From an uncultured Opitutales bacterium (GTDB taxonomy: Bacteria > Verrucomicrobiota > Verrucomicrobiia > Opitutales > Seribacteraceae), in contig CALSTX010000004.1 in the NCBI GenBank assembly GCA_943789375.1, forward strand, positions 189,001-253,000: DNA of 64,000 nt. The letters are read 5' to 3'. The position numbers and the translations under genes were made by a program. Positions 44,081 through 53,039 of the stretch are shown one piece after another. Below the pieces are notes generated by a model, which was given only the letters and a program-made list of their open reading frames with translations, was not told the DNA's origin and searched no databases. Within the stretch, counting starts at the first letter, position 1, and every line of letters begins with the position of its first letter.

Positions 44081-44158
44081 GGCGATAGTAGCTCAGTTGG
44101 TTAGAGCACTGGTTTGTGGTACCAGGGGTCGCCGGTTCGAATCCGGTCTGTCGCCCCA
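44081..44158 (+). tRNA. tRNA-His (GTG)
   Basis: A full cloverleaf can be drawn. The extra 5' G (-1) at 44081 faces C73. The acceptor GCGATAG pairs with CTGTCGC, including one G-T wobble. The D arm begins GCTCAGTTGGTTAGAGC. The anticodon loop is TTGTGGT with anticodon GTG (His), closed by CTGG/CCAG-type pairs. The T arm is GCCGG-TTCGAAT-CCGGT, and the CCA end is encoded. The built-in G-1/C73 pair is the normal histidine identity element of bacteria. Confidence 0.96.
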
Positions 44159-44804
44159 CTTTTTTATAGTTACAGTGGATTTATCGTTGGTAAAGTTGCT
44201 TTCCTAATTTTAGGTCATTGCATTGCTTTTATGAATGATTTCAGTGCTGAAAAGCGGACCTGTGCTTTACTGCAACCCTACCAAGTGTCGAGGGGGAAAC
44301 TTTTCCCCTGAACGGTTTAGCAATTTTAAATTTATTGATCTTGCACTTGTCTCCAATTGTATGGAACGGACGCGATTTTCATTTCATCAAGAGGAATCTT
44401 ATCAAAAATTCAAGACCTGCTTGGTTTCACCAAAGCGGCTGATTTATTTATTCAATTCCGAGATCCGGAATACCTTCATGCTATTTTCGCCCTTTTGTAT
44501 GAATTTGAAGAATAAGGCGTTAATGAATCGATGGGTTACCAGTCACCTTCTGAACTTTGACGGAGATATAACCATTTCTTTCGGGGCATGGTTCATTAAT
44601 AAGTTGAGGAGGGCATTTCTCTTCTTCAGGTTAGTCAGCAGGTGAAAGAGTGAATTAGTCGCCTGCATTCTCATGTGTTTGAATGAGAACATTCAAACTA
44701 GTTCTTCGATTTTAATGAGAAGTTAAAAAATGTGGGGAGAAGTAATAATTTATTACAAGCTGTAAATTTTGCTCTTCAGCCATATACTGATCTTACGATT
44801 CGCT
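44159..44804. other. Intergenic region after tRNA-His without a convincing gene
   Basis: About 646 AT-rich bases. A plus-strand frame of 136 codons (44235-44645) is open, but its composition (many Phe, Asn, Arg, no domain, no Shine-Dalgarno) does not look coding. Two small hairpins are visible: GGGGAAAC...TTTTCCCC near 44290-44308 and TTCTCAT...ATGAGAA near 44668-44689. No copy of the tRNA 3' end was found nearby, so there is no sign of an integrated element here. Confidence 0.5.
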
Positions 44805-45611
44805 TTACATTTTTCCTTCCAGCTTTTCTCGTATAGATTTCCGTACTTTTTCTCCGGTGAAATCAAGAAAGGTGACGATGACTAACATGCAGAGTAAAAC
44901 CAGGGAGAATTTATTCCAGCTATCCGCGGACTCAGCATAGAGTTTAAGGTGAAGCCCAATGCCCCCGGCTCCCACATAGCCAATGATACTGGCTGATCTC
45001 ACATTATATTCAAGCATCCATAAACAATGGCTCCAAATGACCGGTCTTAGGTTGGGCCATAAACCATATTGAAAGGCCTGCCAACGGCTTGAGCCTAAGG
45101 ACTGTAGGGCTTTTTGGGCTTTTAAATCAGCTGATTCAAAGGCTTCACTGAAAAATTTGGCAAGGTAACCGGTGCTGTAAAAAGTAAGAGCGATGACGCC
45201 GGCAAGGGAATTGGACCCGACTAGCACGACAGCCAATATCGCCCAGAGCAGGCTGGGGATGGTACGAATAATATTTAAGAGCATTCGCGTAATAAAGACC
45301 AACCATCTCGGGCTGATGGTCCGAGCGGCTCCTAAAGATAGGAAGAGCGAAAAAATAGATGCAAGAAAGGTGGAGATACCCGCAATTTGAACAGTCTCCC
45401 AAAGCCCAGTCATAGTCTGGCCTAGTATGGACCAGTCAGGGGGGAAGAATTGGTCGGTGAAGCGAAGGAAGTTTCCCCAGTAATCCAAGTCGCGACCTGA
45501 TCCCTCCAAAGCGGGGAGGGAGCTGAAAGCAAGCAATAAAAAGAGAACGAAAGTAACGCCCGGAAGATCGAGTCGGTTATACCAAGGCATGTTTTTCATT
45601 TCAGGGTTCAT
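44805..45611 (-). CDS. phnE: Phosphonate/phosphite-type ABC transporter permease PhnE
   Basis: Inner-membrane permease with about six membrane segments. The cytoplasmic coupling loop typical of binding-protein-dependent permeases is visible (EAFESADLKAQKALQSLGSS, then RWQAFQYGLWPNLRPVIWSH), and SIIGYVGAGGIGLHL is the PhnE-family hallmark. Length is 268 residues. Its ATG overlaps the phnC stop by four bases (ATGA). No phosphonate-degrading genes accompany it, so the substrate could be phosphonate, phosphite, or phosphate. Confidence 0.9.
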   Translation of the reverse strand: MNPEMKNMPWYNRLDLPGVTFVLFLLLAFSSLPALEGSGRDLDYWGNFLRFTDQFFPPDWSILGQTMTGLWETVQIAGISTFLASIFSLFLSLGAARTISPRWLVFITRMLLNIIRTIPSLLWAILAVVLVGSNSLAGVIALTFYSTGYLAKFFSEAFESADLKAQKALQSLGSSRWQAFQYGLWPNLRPVIWSHCLWMLEYNVRSASIIGYVGAGGIGLHLKLYAESADSWNKFSLVLLCMLVIVTFLDFTGEKVRKSIREKLEGKM

Positions 45612-46291
45612 ACCTTATTTGGGGTATTCATCAAAACATTCCATTTTTCTGGCTTTTGGGGATCGGCCTGGATGATTTTATCCGCGAATTGATCGACTTG
45701 ATCGAGGTCGTGCAGAGAGCATATAACGCAAGCGTCTTGGGCTTGTGCATATTGTTTGAGCATGCCTAAGGTAATCTCGGCCCACTTTCCATCCAAGCTA
45801 GCCACTGGCTCATCTGCCAATAAGATCGATGGTTGTGCCAAAAGGGTACGGGCAATCGCAAGCCTCTGTCTTTCCCCGCGTGATAGCGTAGATGTCCATT
45901 GGTGTAGTTTTTTTTGGAGTCCAAGTTTTAGGAGTAAAGAAATGGCTTTGCCTTTTTCTTCCTCCGGGAAACCAAGTAGTGTTTGAAAAGAAGAGTGGCG
46001 ATAGAGGCATCCGCTGAGTACATTTTTTAAAGTGGTTGAACCTTCTGCAAGCTGTAAATCTTGATGAATCATACCAATCGGCAGGGGGCTTGTCGTATGA
46101 GTAATTGTTTGCCCCCCAGCCAAAGGGATATCTCCTGCTATTCCCCGCAATAGTGTTGTTTTTCCTGAGCCTGAGCTCCCCACCAGAGCAATGAATTCAC
46201 CCCTGTTTACAGAAAAAGAAAGGTCTTGGACCAGCCAGCGTTCACCGATGCGAAGACTGAGGTCTTTACCCTCGATCAAGCATCTTTCCAT
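45608..46291 (-). CDS. phnC: Phosphonate-type ABC transporter ATP-binding protein PhnC
   Basis: Cytoplasmic ATPase of the importer. Walker A is GSSGSGKTTLLRG, the Q-loop is GMIHQDLQLAEGST, the signature is TLSRGERQRLAIARTLL (Arg instead of Gly at its third position), Walker B is ILLADEPVASLD, and the switch His is in CSLHDLDQV. Length is about 227 residues from the ATG at 46291; a TTG three codons earlier is possible. It lies between phnD and phnE in one operon. Confidence 0.9.
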   Translation of the reverse strand: MERCLIEGKDLSLRIGERWLVQDLSFSVNRGEFIALVGSSGSGKTTLLRGIAGDIPLAGGQTITHTTSPLPIGMIHQDLQLAEGSTTLKNVLSGCLYRHSSFQTLLGFPEEEKGKAISLLLKLGLQKKLHQWTSTLSRGERQRLAIARTLLAQPSILLADEPVASLDGKWAEITLGMLKQYAQAQDACVICSLHDLDQVDQFADKIIQADPQKPEKWNVLMNTPNKV

Positions 46292-46312
46292 CCCTTTCAA
46301 AAGTACTAAAAG

Positions 46313-47248
46313 TTATGGTTTAAGGGTCTTTTGCAGGCGAAGTGCTTCCCGGGTAACCTGGAGGTGTTCATCTTCATCAACTACGATAAGTTCACCGTTA
46401 AATATCCTGTCTCGGAGCTCAGGGTTTTCTTGATTCATTGCAAGGAGTGCTTTCTTTAAAATTCTACGGTCATTGGGGGACATGGTTGAGCGAATGCAGA
46501 GAGTATGGGCTGGAACCGGGCCTTGTTCCTGAATTATGCGGAGTTTCGCTTTTTGGGCATCGTCCAAGTATTTGTTATTTCCTTTAAATACATAATCACT
46601 GACCGCAGCTGCCTCCACTTCGCCCGAAAGTACTTTTTCCACCGCCGAAACATAGCCCGTGCCGTACAAGGTAAGGGAAAAATAGTCGGTGAGAGATTTT
46701 TGGGTTCCAATTAAGCCCTTCTTCATCATATCCCATGTGGGAATAAGGTAGCCGGATGTACTGGAGCGGCTGGCAAAGGCAACCGGCTTTCCTTGTAACT
46801 CGAACACGGATTTATAAGTTTTTTCTTTCTTAGTGAGCCAGACACTTTGGTAATTTGGCTTACCATTCTTAAGGTGTACAAGCAATACACTCGCTGTTTC
46901 TTGCCCAACATTGCGGGCTGCATCTGTTGAACTGAGATAGCCTAGGTCAAGGGTCCCATTTCGAAAGGATTCGACGACAATGCTGGAGTCGGTAGGGATT
47001 AATACTTCAATCGGACGATTCAATTTCTGAGATAAGTAAGCCTGTAGTTCCTGTTTTTCGATCAGCATACTGGCTGGTTGCTTGTTCGCCTTTAGAGCAA
47101 TTACAAGTTTTTTTAGACTGAGCTCGGTGCTATTTTCCTCACTCGTTATCTCTTTCTCTGGGGCACTGCAGGACCAGATGCACAGGCTGTTCAGAGTAAA
47201 CAGGACATGGGTGGAAATTAAGACTTTTTTGGATATAAAACTTTTCAT
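46313..47248 (-). CDS. phnD: Phosphonate/phosphate-type ABC transporter substrate-binding lipoprotein PhnD
   Basis: Periplasmic receptor of the PhnD/PtxB family (type II periplasmic-binding fold). The N-terminal signal ends in a lipobox LCIWSCS, so it is membrane-anchored. Family motifs are LDLGYLSSTDAA, the anion-binding RSSTSGYLIP segment and EVEAAAVSDYVF. The ATG at 47248 (MKSFISKKVLISTHVLF) is preferred to an open-frame start at 47278. It is 311 residues and the first gene of phnD-phnC-phnE. Which oxyanion it binds cannot be read from sequence. Confidence 0.88.
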   Translation of the reverse strand: MKSFISKKVLISTHVLFTLNSLCIWSCSAPEKEITSEENSTELSLKKLVIALKANKQPASMLIEKQELQAYLSQKLNRPIEVLIPTDSSIVVESFRNGTLDLGYLSSTDAARNVGQETASVLLVHLKNGKPNYQSVWLTKKEKTYKSVFELQGKPVAFASRSSTSGYLIPTWDMMKKGLIGTQKSLTDYFSLTLYGTGYVSAVEKVLSGEVEAAAVSDYVFKGNNKYLDDAQKAKLRIIQEQGPVPAHTLCIRSTMSPNDRRILKKALLAMNQENPELRDRIFNGELIVVDEDEHLQVTREALRLQKTLKP

Positions 47249-47320
47249 TAAAAACTGCTTATTGATACTCAGTCTCAATAAGGATTACTTTGGAATTGGT
47301 CAATGTATGAATGAAAACTT

Positions 47321-48610
47321 TTATTTTTCCAGGGCTCGGGTGATGGTGTCGAAAGTAAAGATAGAGGGGGATCCTTGTTTATCCATCCACTGCATAGCTT
47401 TAATTTTTAGCTCGGTTCTTTTTTCTCTGTCATTGGCAAGTAACCTAAGTTCTTTTATCACATCACCTGATGTTCTACACTCAATGGCTGCCTGGTGCAA
47501 AAACATATCTGTGCAGGTTTCATGAAAATTTTGAAAATGAGGGCCGACAACTAAAGGAATTTGTAGGGCAACGGGCTCAATTGGATTTTGTCCGCCTCGG
47601 TTGGGTGGTAATGTTTTTCCCATGAATCCAAGATCAGCCACTCGGATTAATTGGGAGAGTTCTCCTGTGGTATCTCCCAAGTAGACTACATTTCCATCAG
47701 GTGCGGATTGGGTTTGGGTGCGGATGTGGTTAGGGAGTTCACAAGTTTGAAGGGTTTTGATTACATCATTTCGTCTTTCTGCATGCCTGGGTACCAGAAG
47801 TAAGCGAACGTCTAGATTTTCCAATCGAAGGCTTTGGGTAATTTCGATGAGCATTTTCTCTTCACCGGGCCAGGTGGAAATGCCTGCAATAACCACCGAT
47901 TCCTGATCAAAGCCAAATTCTTTGATTAATGATGCCCGCCCTTTGGTGCCAGCACGGGAGAGATCAACGGCATCAATTTTTAAGTTTCCTGATGTGAGAG
48001 TTTTCTCTGGGGGCAATCCCAGTGATTTCCACCTCTTGGTTTGTCTTTCGGAGGCGGTGATCACTTGTAGGTTTTTGGGCAAGAGGAGTGGGTGTAGCCC
48101 CTTTAATTTGCGGAGTCTCGAATAAGAACGATCGGATAACCTGGCATTAATAATAATGAGTGGAATCCCTCTTTTCTTCGCCTGATGAAAATGCTCGGGC
48201 CATAGTTCGCTGTCGACCATTACGATGAGGTCTGGCTCAATTTGTTTCCACGCTTTTTGGGAAAAGGGTAGCCAGTCAAGAGGGAAGGGACCGTGAGCTT
48301 TAACTTGGTTGCCAAATTTATTTTCTGCTGTTTTCAGCCCCGTGCTTGTGGTGCCGGAAAGAACGATTTCAAAATTTTCGTTTTCAAAAAGCAAACCCAA
48401 GAGCTTTGTGATCGATGAAACTTCTCCCACGCTAACTGCTTGAATCCAAATCCTTTTCTTCCCGCCTGCTTTTTCTCCAAGCTTTGGCCAAAGGCCGAGG
48501 CGATATTTCAATTTTTTTTGGTAGCCTCCACGCCGAAGCATTCTTCTCAAATAATATGGAGAAAGAAGAATGGCTAATACAGGGAAAAGAATACGATATA
48601 AAATAATCAC
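47321..48610 (-). CDS. waaA: 3-deoxy-D-manno-octulosonic acid (Kdo) transferase
   Basis: Adds Kdo to lipid A precursor, the first step of LPS core synthesis at the inner membrane. It has an N-terminal membrane-associated helix (IILYRILFPVLAILLSPYYL), the glycosyltransferase-N domain with IWIQAVSVGEVSS, the conserved MVDSELWP motif, INARLSDRSYSR, and a GT-B C-terminal half with MGKTLPPNRGGQNPIEP. Length is 429 residues. The start is a GTG at 48610. It implies an LPS-bearing outer membrane. Divergent from trpA. Confidence 0.93.
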   Translation of the reverse strand: MIILYRILFPVLAILLSPYYLRRMLRRGGYQKKLKYRLGLWPKLGEKAGGKKRIWIQAVSVGEVSSITKLLGLLFENENFEIVLSGTTSTGLKTAENKFGNQVKAHGPFPLDWLPFSQKAWKQIEPDLIVMVDSELWPEHFHQAKKRGIPLIIINARLSDRSYSRLRKLKGLHPLLLPKNLQVITASERQTKRWKSLGLPPEKTLTSGNLKIDAVDLSRAGTKGRASLIKEFGFDQESVVIAGISTWPGEEKMLIEITQSLRLENLDVRLLLVPRHAERRNDVIKTLQTCELPNHIRTQTQSAPDGNVVYLGDTTGELSQLIRVADLGFMGKTLPPNRGGQNPIEPVALQIPLVVGPHFQNFHETCTDMFLHQAAIECRTSGDVIKELRLLANDREKRTELKIKAMQWMDKQGSPSIFTFDTITRALEK

Positions 48611-48690
48611 TGCAAATTCGTTAAAGATCCGTCCTTTACCATTGCCAAATATGCCTTGGATACGAGATTATTCCTCTCTTTTTCTAAGAT

Positions 48691-49506
48691 ATGAAGACTA
48701 ACGATAGAATCGCTGAACTTTTTTCCACCTGCAAGGATGCAAACCGCGCAGCCTTCATTGGCTATGTTTGTGCTTGTGACCCAGACTTCGATACATCCCT
48801 TGAAGTTTGCCGAAGCTTAATTGATAATGGGGTCGATATATTGGAGCTCGGCGTTCCTTTCTCTGACCCCCTTGCAGATGGGCTCACCAACCAACTTGCC
48901 GCCCAGAGAGCTTTGGAGTCTGGTTGCACGGGAGAGGATGTGTTTAAATTGGTTGGTGCCATTCGTGAGTTTTCCGATATTCCTATTGTTTTCTACACAT
49001 ATTATAATCTAATTTATTCTCAGGGTATCGACAAGTATGTGGCATTGGCTAAAGAAGTGGGCGTAGATGGTATGCTTACCCTCGACTTGCCCCCTGAAGA
49101 ATCAACCGAGTTGGTGCAATCCTGCCAGAAGCATGGCATGAAAAATATTTTTATTGTAGCTCCGACCACTCCGTTATCGAGGATTCCCGTTATTGTTAAA
49201 CAGGCTTCTGGCTTTGTTTACTATGTTTCCAGGGAGGGTGTGACCGGGGTGCGTGATGACTTAGCCGGTGACCTTGACCAACGAGTGAAGGAGATCCGAA
49301 AGCATACGGAATTGCCTGTGGTGGTTGGGTTTGGTATTTCCACTCCGGAACAGGTCCAGGGAGTATCCGCGTGCTCGGATGGTGTTGTGGTTGGAAGCGT
49401 ACTGGTGAATTGTATTTCAGAGAACCTCGGGAACCGAGATTACATTCTTGAGAATATTGGTTCGAAATCTCGATGGTTAACCACTGGAGTATTGGAAAAA
49501 ATATAG
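48691..49506 (+). CDS. trpA: Tryptophan synthase alpha chain
   Basis: Cleaves indole-3-glycerol phosphate to indole for TrpB. The catalytic Glu is in ILELGVPFSDPLADG, with the catalytic Asp in the same loop. The phosphate-binding end has VVVGFGISTPEQV and DGVVVGSVLV. VYYVSREGVTG is the usual loop 6 region. Length is 271 residues, a single TIM barrel. trpB is not adjacent in this window, so trp genes are not in one block here. miaA follows after 18 bases. Confidence 0.96.
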   Translation: MKTNDRIAELFSTCKDANRAAFIGYVCACDPDFDTSLEVCRSLIDNGVDILELGVPFSDPLADGLTNQLAAQRALESGCTGEDVFKLVGAIREFSDIPIVFYTYYNLIYSQGIDKYVALAKEVGVDGMLTLDLPPEESTELVQSCQKHGMKNIFIVAPTTPLSRIPVIVKQASGFVYYVSREGVTGVRDDLAGDLDQRVKEIRKHTELPVVVGFGISTPEQVQGVSACSDGVVVGSVLVNCISENLGNRDYILENIGSKSRWLTTGVLEKI

Positions 49507-49524
49507 CTCTTCCTCTTTACGGTC

Positions 49525-50466
49525 ATGTCTTCAGATCAAGGTGCTCTGTATGTAATTGCAGGAGTAACTGCAGCCGGAAAAACAGAGTTGGCTCTTTCTT
49601 GGGCGGAGCAATACGGTGCTGAAATCCTGTCCTGTGATTCTGTATCCATCTACAGAGGTCTGGATATCGGTTCCGCAAAGCCAGACCTGGAGCAAAGAAA
49701 TCGGGTGCCGCATCATGGCATAGATCTTTTTGAACTATCACATGCTTGTGATGTGGGGCAATTTTCTTCCCATGCGTTTAAAGTCGTTGATGAAATAAAG
49801 AAAAGGGGGAATCCTGTATTGGTGGTCGGCGGAAGTGGGTTTTACCTCCAATCTTTTTTTCAACCCGTAGTCGATGATATTGTAGTCAGTCAAGAAGTAA
49901 GAAATGAGGTTCAGTCTTTTTATGAAAAGCGTGGATTGCCTGCCTTGGTTGAAAGGTTGAGGCACCTGAATCCTGGCGGGCTTAATGGTCTAGATTATCT
50001 AAATCCGCGTCGAGTGACCCGCGCTCTGGAGAGATGCCTGGTATCGGGGAAATCTTTGGAAAAGTTAAAAGTAGAATTTAACGCTAAGCCCAAACCTTTC
50101 CCCGGCTTTTGCAAAAAAGTTATTTGGCTGGATCGTGAAAACTCTGATTTAGAGAAAAGGATAGAACAGCGTACACAAAAAATGCTTGATGACGGGCTTG
50201 TAGATGAGACTGCCCGGCTTTTAAAAAAGGGACTCTTAGATAACGGACCGGCTTCGAATTCCGTTGGGTACCGAGAGGCAATTTCTTGTTTGCAGGGTAT
50301 TCTCTCCCCAAAGGATTTAAAAGTAGAGGTAATGTCAGCGACAAGAAAACTTGTTTCCAAGCAAAGAAAATGGTTTCGAAAGCACCTGCCGCCTGGATCC
50401 CGTTATATGCTAGAAAAAAAGTGTGCGGTTCAACCGGATGGTATAATTTGGCATACAGGTACTTGA
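49525..50466 (+). CDS. miaA: tRNA dimethylallyltransferase
   Basis: Adds the dimethylallyl group to A37 of tRNAs reading UNN codons. P-loop GVTAAGKTELALSWA, CDSVSIYRGLDIGSAKP, VGGSGFYLQSFF and QRKWFRKH near the C-terminus are family hallmarks. Length is 313 residues. It lies 18 bases after trpA and 57 bases before nadK, in one direction. Confidence 0.95.
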   Translation: MSSDQGALYVIAGVTAAGKTELALSWAEQYGAEILSCDSVSIYRGLDIGSAKPDLEQRNRVPHHGIDLFELSHACDVGQFSSHAFKVVDEIKKRGNPVLVVGGSGFYLQSFFQPVVDDIVVSQEVRNEVQSFYEKRGLPALVERLRHLNPGGLNGLDYLNPRRVTRALERCLVSGKSLEKLKVEFNAKPKPFPGFCKKVIWLDRENSDLEKRIEQRTQKMLDDGLVDETARLLKKGLLDNGPASNSVGYREAISCLQGILSPKDLKVEVMSATRKLVSKQRKWFRKHLPPGSRYMLEKKCAVQPDGIIWHTGT

Positions 50467-50523
50467 CCCCTAGACCTTCCTTTGACTAGATTGACTTCGT
50501 TTGTTAAATTATTTGTCATTTAA

Positions 50524-51342
50524 GTGAAGCCTCTGCAAAATATTGCTATTCTCTCCAATGCATCTCAAAAAGGTGCAGAAAAAGCCGGTTTTCAACTCAA
50601 GAAAATAGCTGAGAGCCATGGGATTTTTGTGAAAATATCGGACAACTTTCCGGTTCCTGATCAGTTTTTAGATGGGATGGATGCTTGCTTTGTAATGGGT
50701 GGAGACGGCACTTTGCTTAGCTTGTTAGAACAGGGGGTAAAATATGGGGTGCCGGTGGCCGGCGTCCGGTACGGGAAGCTTGGTTTTTTGGCCACTTTTT
50801 CACCGGAAGGCTTGGACACCCAAATGCCCCAAATTTTCAATGGGGATTACAGGATTGGTTCCAGAAGCCTCTTATCTTTTCAGGAAAAGGGGGGAGAGCC
50901 AAAACTTGCTCTGAATGATCTGGTTGTCAAAAGTGGATCCAATGGGCGTTTGGCCCGTTTTTCAGTCTTTGCCGATGATGAACCGGTCGCAGATTATGCC
51001 TGTGATGGGATCGTTTTTTCCACTCCCACAGGCTCAACCGCATATAACCTTGCAGCGGGTGGACCGGTTGCCCACCCCCACGCTCGGGTTGTACTTATGA
51101 CCCCCATCTCTGCCCACACCCTAACAAGCCGGAGTGTTGTTTTTCCCAGCGGGGTTACCTTGCGAGTTCAGTCCAATAACAATCCTGACACTCCCCTTGT
51201 CTCTGCCGATGGGCAGCCAGCCTTTTCACTCACTTCAAATTTCCCCCTGGAAGTATCCGCTTCGGAATTAACTTTTCCGTTGCTCGAAGAATTGAACCAC
51301 TCGCACTTTAGGGTTTTACGAAATAAACTTAAATGGGATTAA
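50524..51342 (+). CDS. nadK: NAD kinase
   Basis: Phosphorylates NAD to NADP. The GGDGTLLS motif is near residue 60, the substrate-binding NDLVV segment near 138, and the CDGIVFSTPTGSTAYNLAAG motif near 162. The start is GTG at 50524. Length is 272 residues, normal for bacterial NadK. It is followed 24 bases later by the pseudokinase gene. Confidence 0.95.
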   Translation: MKPLQNIAILSNASQKGAEKAGFQLKKIAESHGIFVKISDNFPVPDQFLDGMDACFVMGGDGTLLSLLEQGVKYGVPVAGVRYGKLGFLATFSPEGLDTQMPQIFNGDYRIGSRSLLSFQEKGGEPKLALNDLVVKSGSNGRLARFSVFADDEPVADYACDGIVFSTPTGSTAYNLAAGGPVAHPHARVVLMTPISAHTLTSRSVVFPSGVTLRVQSNNNPDTPLVSADGQPAFSLTSNFPLEVSASELTFPLLEELNHSHFRVLRNKLKWD

Positions 51343-51366
51343 GCTCAAAATAACACTCTTAGATTT

Positions 51367-53007
51367 ATGCTTTCATCAGGTACGCGTATTGGTCCATCAA
51401 GAATAATCTCTTGGCTGGGAGATGGATCATGCGGGCAAAGTTATGAATGTATTCAAACAGATGGTGAGAATAAGGGAGAAAAAGTCTACGCAAAGTTAAT
51501 TCACCGAGAGATTTCGGAAAGCAAAGGATTTGAAGACTATTTTCTGCAGGAGTGTCAGGCCTTGGAGCAACTTGAAGGGCCTGGTATCTGGCCCATTCAA
51601 AAATTTGGTCTTATGAAGTGGAAGCATTGGATTTATTATCCTTGGCTGCAGGGTCAAAGTATGATGCTTGCCAAGCCTTCTTCCCCCGAGGAAGAAGAGC
51701 AGGAGAAGGAAGAGTTTTGGCTTCGGTCACTTGCAGATTTTTTAGAGCACAAGCCCGAAGAGATGAGCCCAGATGTATTACTGGAGATTATGACTTTTCT
51801 TCACCAAGCCATCCATCGAGCCCACCTTGGCGGTGTAGTTCATGGCAATTTGAAGCCTCGCAATATTCTCGTGGAATGGAGCGGGGCAGGAAAAGTAAAA
51901 GCATGGGTTACCGAATTCGGGCTATGGAAGATGAATGCTTTTGCCTCCCTTGGACAGGAAGAAACCGAAGCCCTTGGGGTTTCCTTGAACTTAGACGTGC
52001 AGGAGTCGGTTGCAGAAGCGGCCAAGTTTCGTCCGGAGGGAGTATTAGTAACAGATGTTCCAGATGAAAAATGGGACCGTTGGGGCTTGGGGAAAATTGT
52101 TCATTGGATTGTAGAAAAAAAAGGCTCAGAGCAGGATGCTGCCTGGCAAGAGTGGAGGGCATGGGCGGAACAAGCGGCTACAGCCTCAGGTTTCCCATCT
52201 GTCGCTCACTCCATGCAAGCGTTACCTGGCATGAGTGACATTTCTCAGTATGGTCTCAGGTTGGAGGACGAAAATGATTCGGTCAAAATTGATCCGGAAG
52301 AAGTTAGGGTTAAGAGGGAGTTAGAATGGAGTTTTCAGGAAAAAAGAGACAACCTTCGCTTCCGTCGCAACATGACCTCTTTTGTTGGAGGGATCTGTCT
52401 TTTTGTATCTTTGGTGTCCATGACTTATAATTTTTTCCGTCCGTCGCCTTGGTCTGAATATTCAATGGATGGCATACTCGATAGTTATCAATTAGGAGCG
52501 GGGATCTTCAGCGGTCAGGCTTGGGGGATTGTTCCTGCTGCCTACGATGATGAAAATAAGGGAGGGCAGGATGTAGTTGGTGAATGGGAGAAAGAAGAGG
52601 ATCTTTTTAAGCTTAGTTTTCGGAAGTTTAAAATGAAGCCAAATGATGAGGGGGACAAAAAACTTTGGCAATATATTGGAACAGGAAAGACAAGTCGGGA
52701 TGATTATCATAATTGGCAAGACTACCTCCGTTTTGATCGTGCAAGAGAAGCAATGATCCTGGTTAAACGGATCGACGACCGTAATGAATATAAACCTGGG
52801 TATCGTGGCAGCGATGCCCCACGACTCTTTCCTACTGAAAGATTTTCTGGCAAAGGTGCCATTAAAAATGCCGAATTAGCTTTCACTAACCAGGGTAGTA
52901 AAAGTAGAAATTGGGCCTTCTTTTTTGCGGTTGGCTTTTTGCTGGCAGCGTCACTTTATCATCGGGAGACCAAAAAAATTGAGGCTGAGCAAAGCGGAAA
53001 GGATTGA
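51367..53007 (+). CDS. Membrane-anchored Ser/Thr protein-kinase-like protein, probable pseudokinase
   Basis: Residues about 1-280 follow the eukaryotic-type kinase fold: glycine loop LGDGSCGQSYEC, Lys43 in the VAIK-equivalent strand (KVYAKLI), and a catalytic loop. That loop reads HGNLKPRNIL, with Asn161 in place of the catalytic Asp of HRDLKPxN, and the DFG motif reads EFG (Glu183). Both changes argue against normal phosphotransfer. One membrane helix lies at about 350-370 and another at about 517-535. The roughly 145-residue segment between them (SMDGILDSYQLGAGIFSGQA, WEKEEDLFKLSFRKFKM) is probably periplasmic. Length is 546 residues. It may act as an ATP-sensing or scaffold protein. Next to a lipoprotein and a PpiD-like gene. 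Confidence 0.82.
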   Translation: MLSSGTRIGPSRIISWLGDGSCGQSYECIQTDGENKGEKVYAKLIHREISESKGFEDYFLQECQALEQLEGPGIWPIQKFGLMKWKHWIYYPWLQGQSMMLAKPSSPEEEEQEKEEFWLRSLADFLEHKPEEMSPDVLLEIMTFLHQAIHRAHLGGVVHGNLKPRNILVEWSGAGKVKAWVTEFGLWKMNAFASLGQEETEALGVSLNLDVQESVAEAAKFRPEGVLVTDVPDEKWDRWGLGKIVHWIVEKKGSEQDAAWQEWRAWAEQAATASGFPSVAHSMQALPGMSDISQYGLRLEDENDSVKIDPEEVRVKRELEWSFQEKRDNLRFRRNMTSFVGGICLFVSLVSMTYNFFRPSPWSEYSMDGILDSYQLGAGIFSGQAWGIVPAAYDDENKGGQDVVGEWEKEEDLFKLSFRKFKMKPNDEGDKKLWQYIGTGKTSRDDYHNWQDYLRFDRAREAMILVKRIDDRNEYKPGYRGSDAPRLFPTERFSGKGAIKNAELAFTNQGSKSRNWAFFFAVGFLLAASLYHRETKKIEAEQSGKD

Positions 53008-53039
53008 ACTTCTGAAAACCAACACTTATCAGTACCATT

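Noticed and set aside
44235-44645. 136-codon plus-strand open frame after tRNA-His
   Set aside because: Composition is unlike the neighbouring genes, there is no ribosome-binding site or recognisable motif, and the AT-rich context explains the open frame by chance.
44081-44804. Possible integration site of a mobile element at the tRNA-His 3' end
   Set aside because: No integrase gene and no second copy of the tRNA 3' end is visible downstream.
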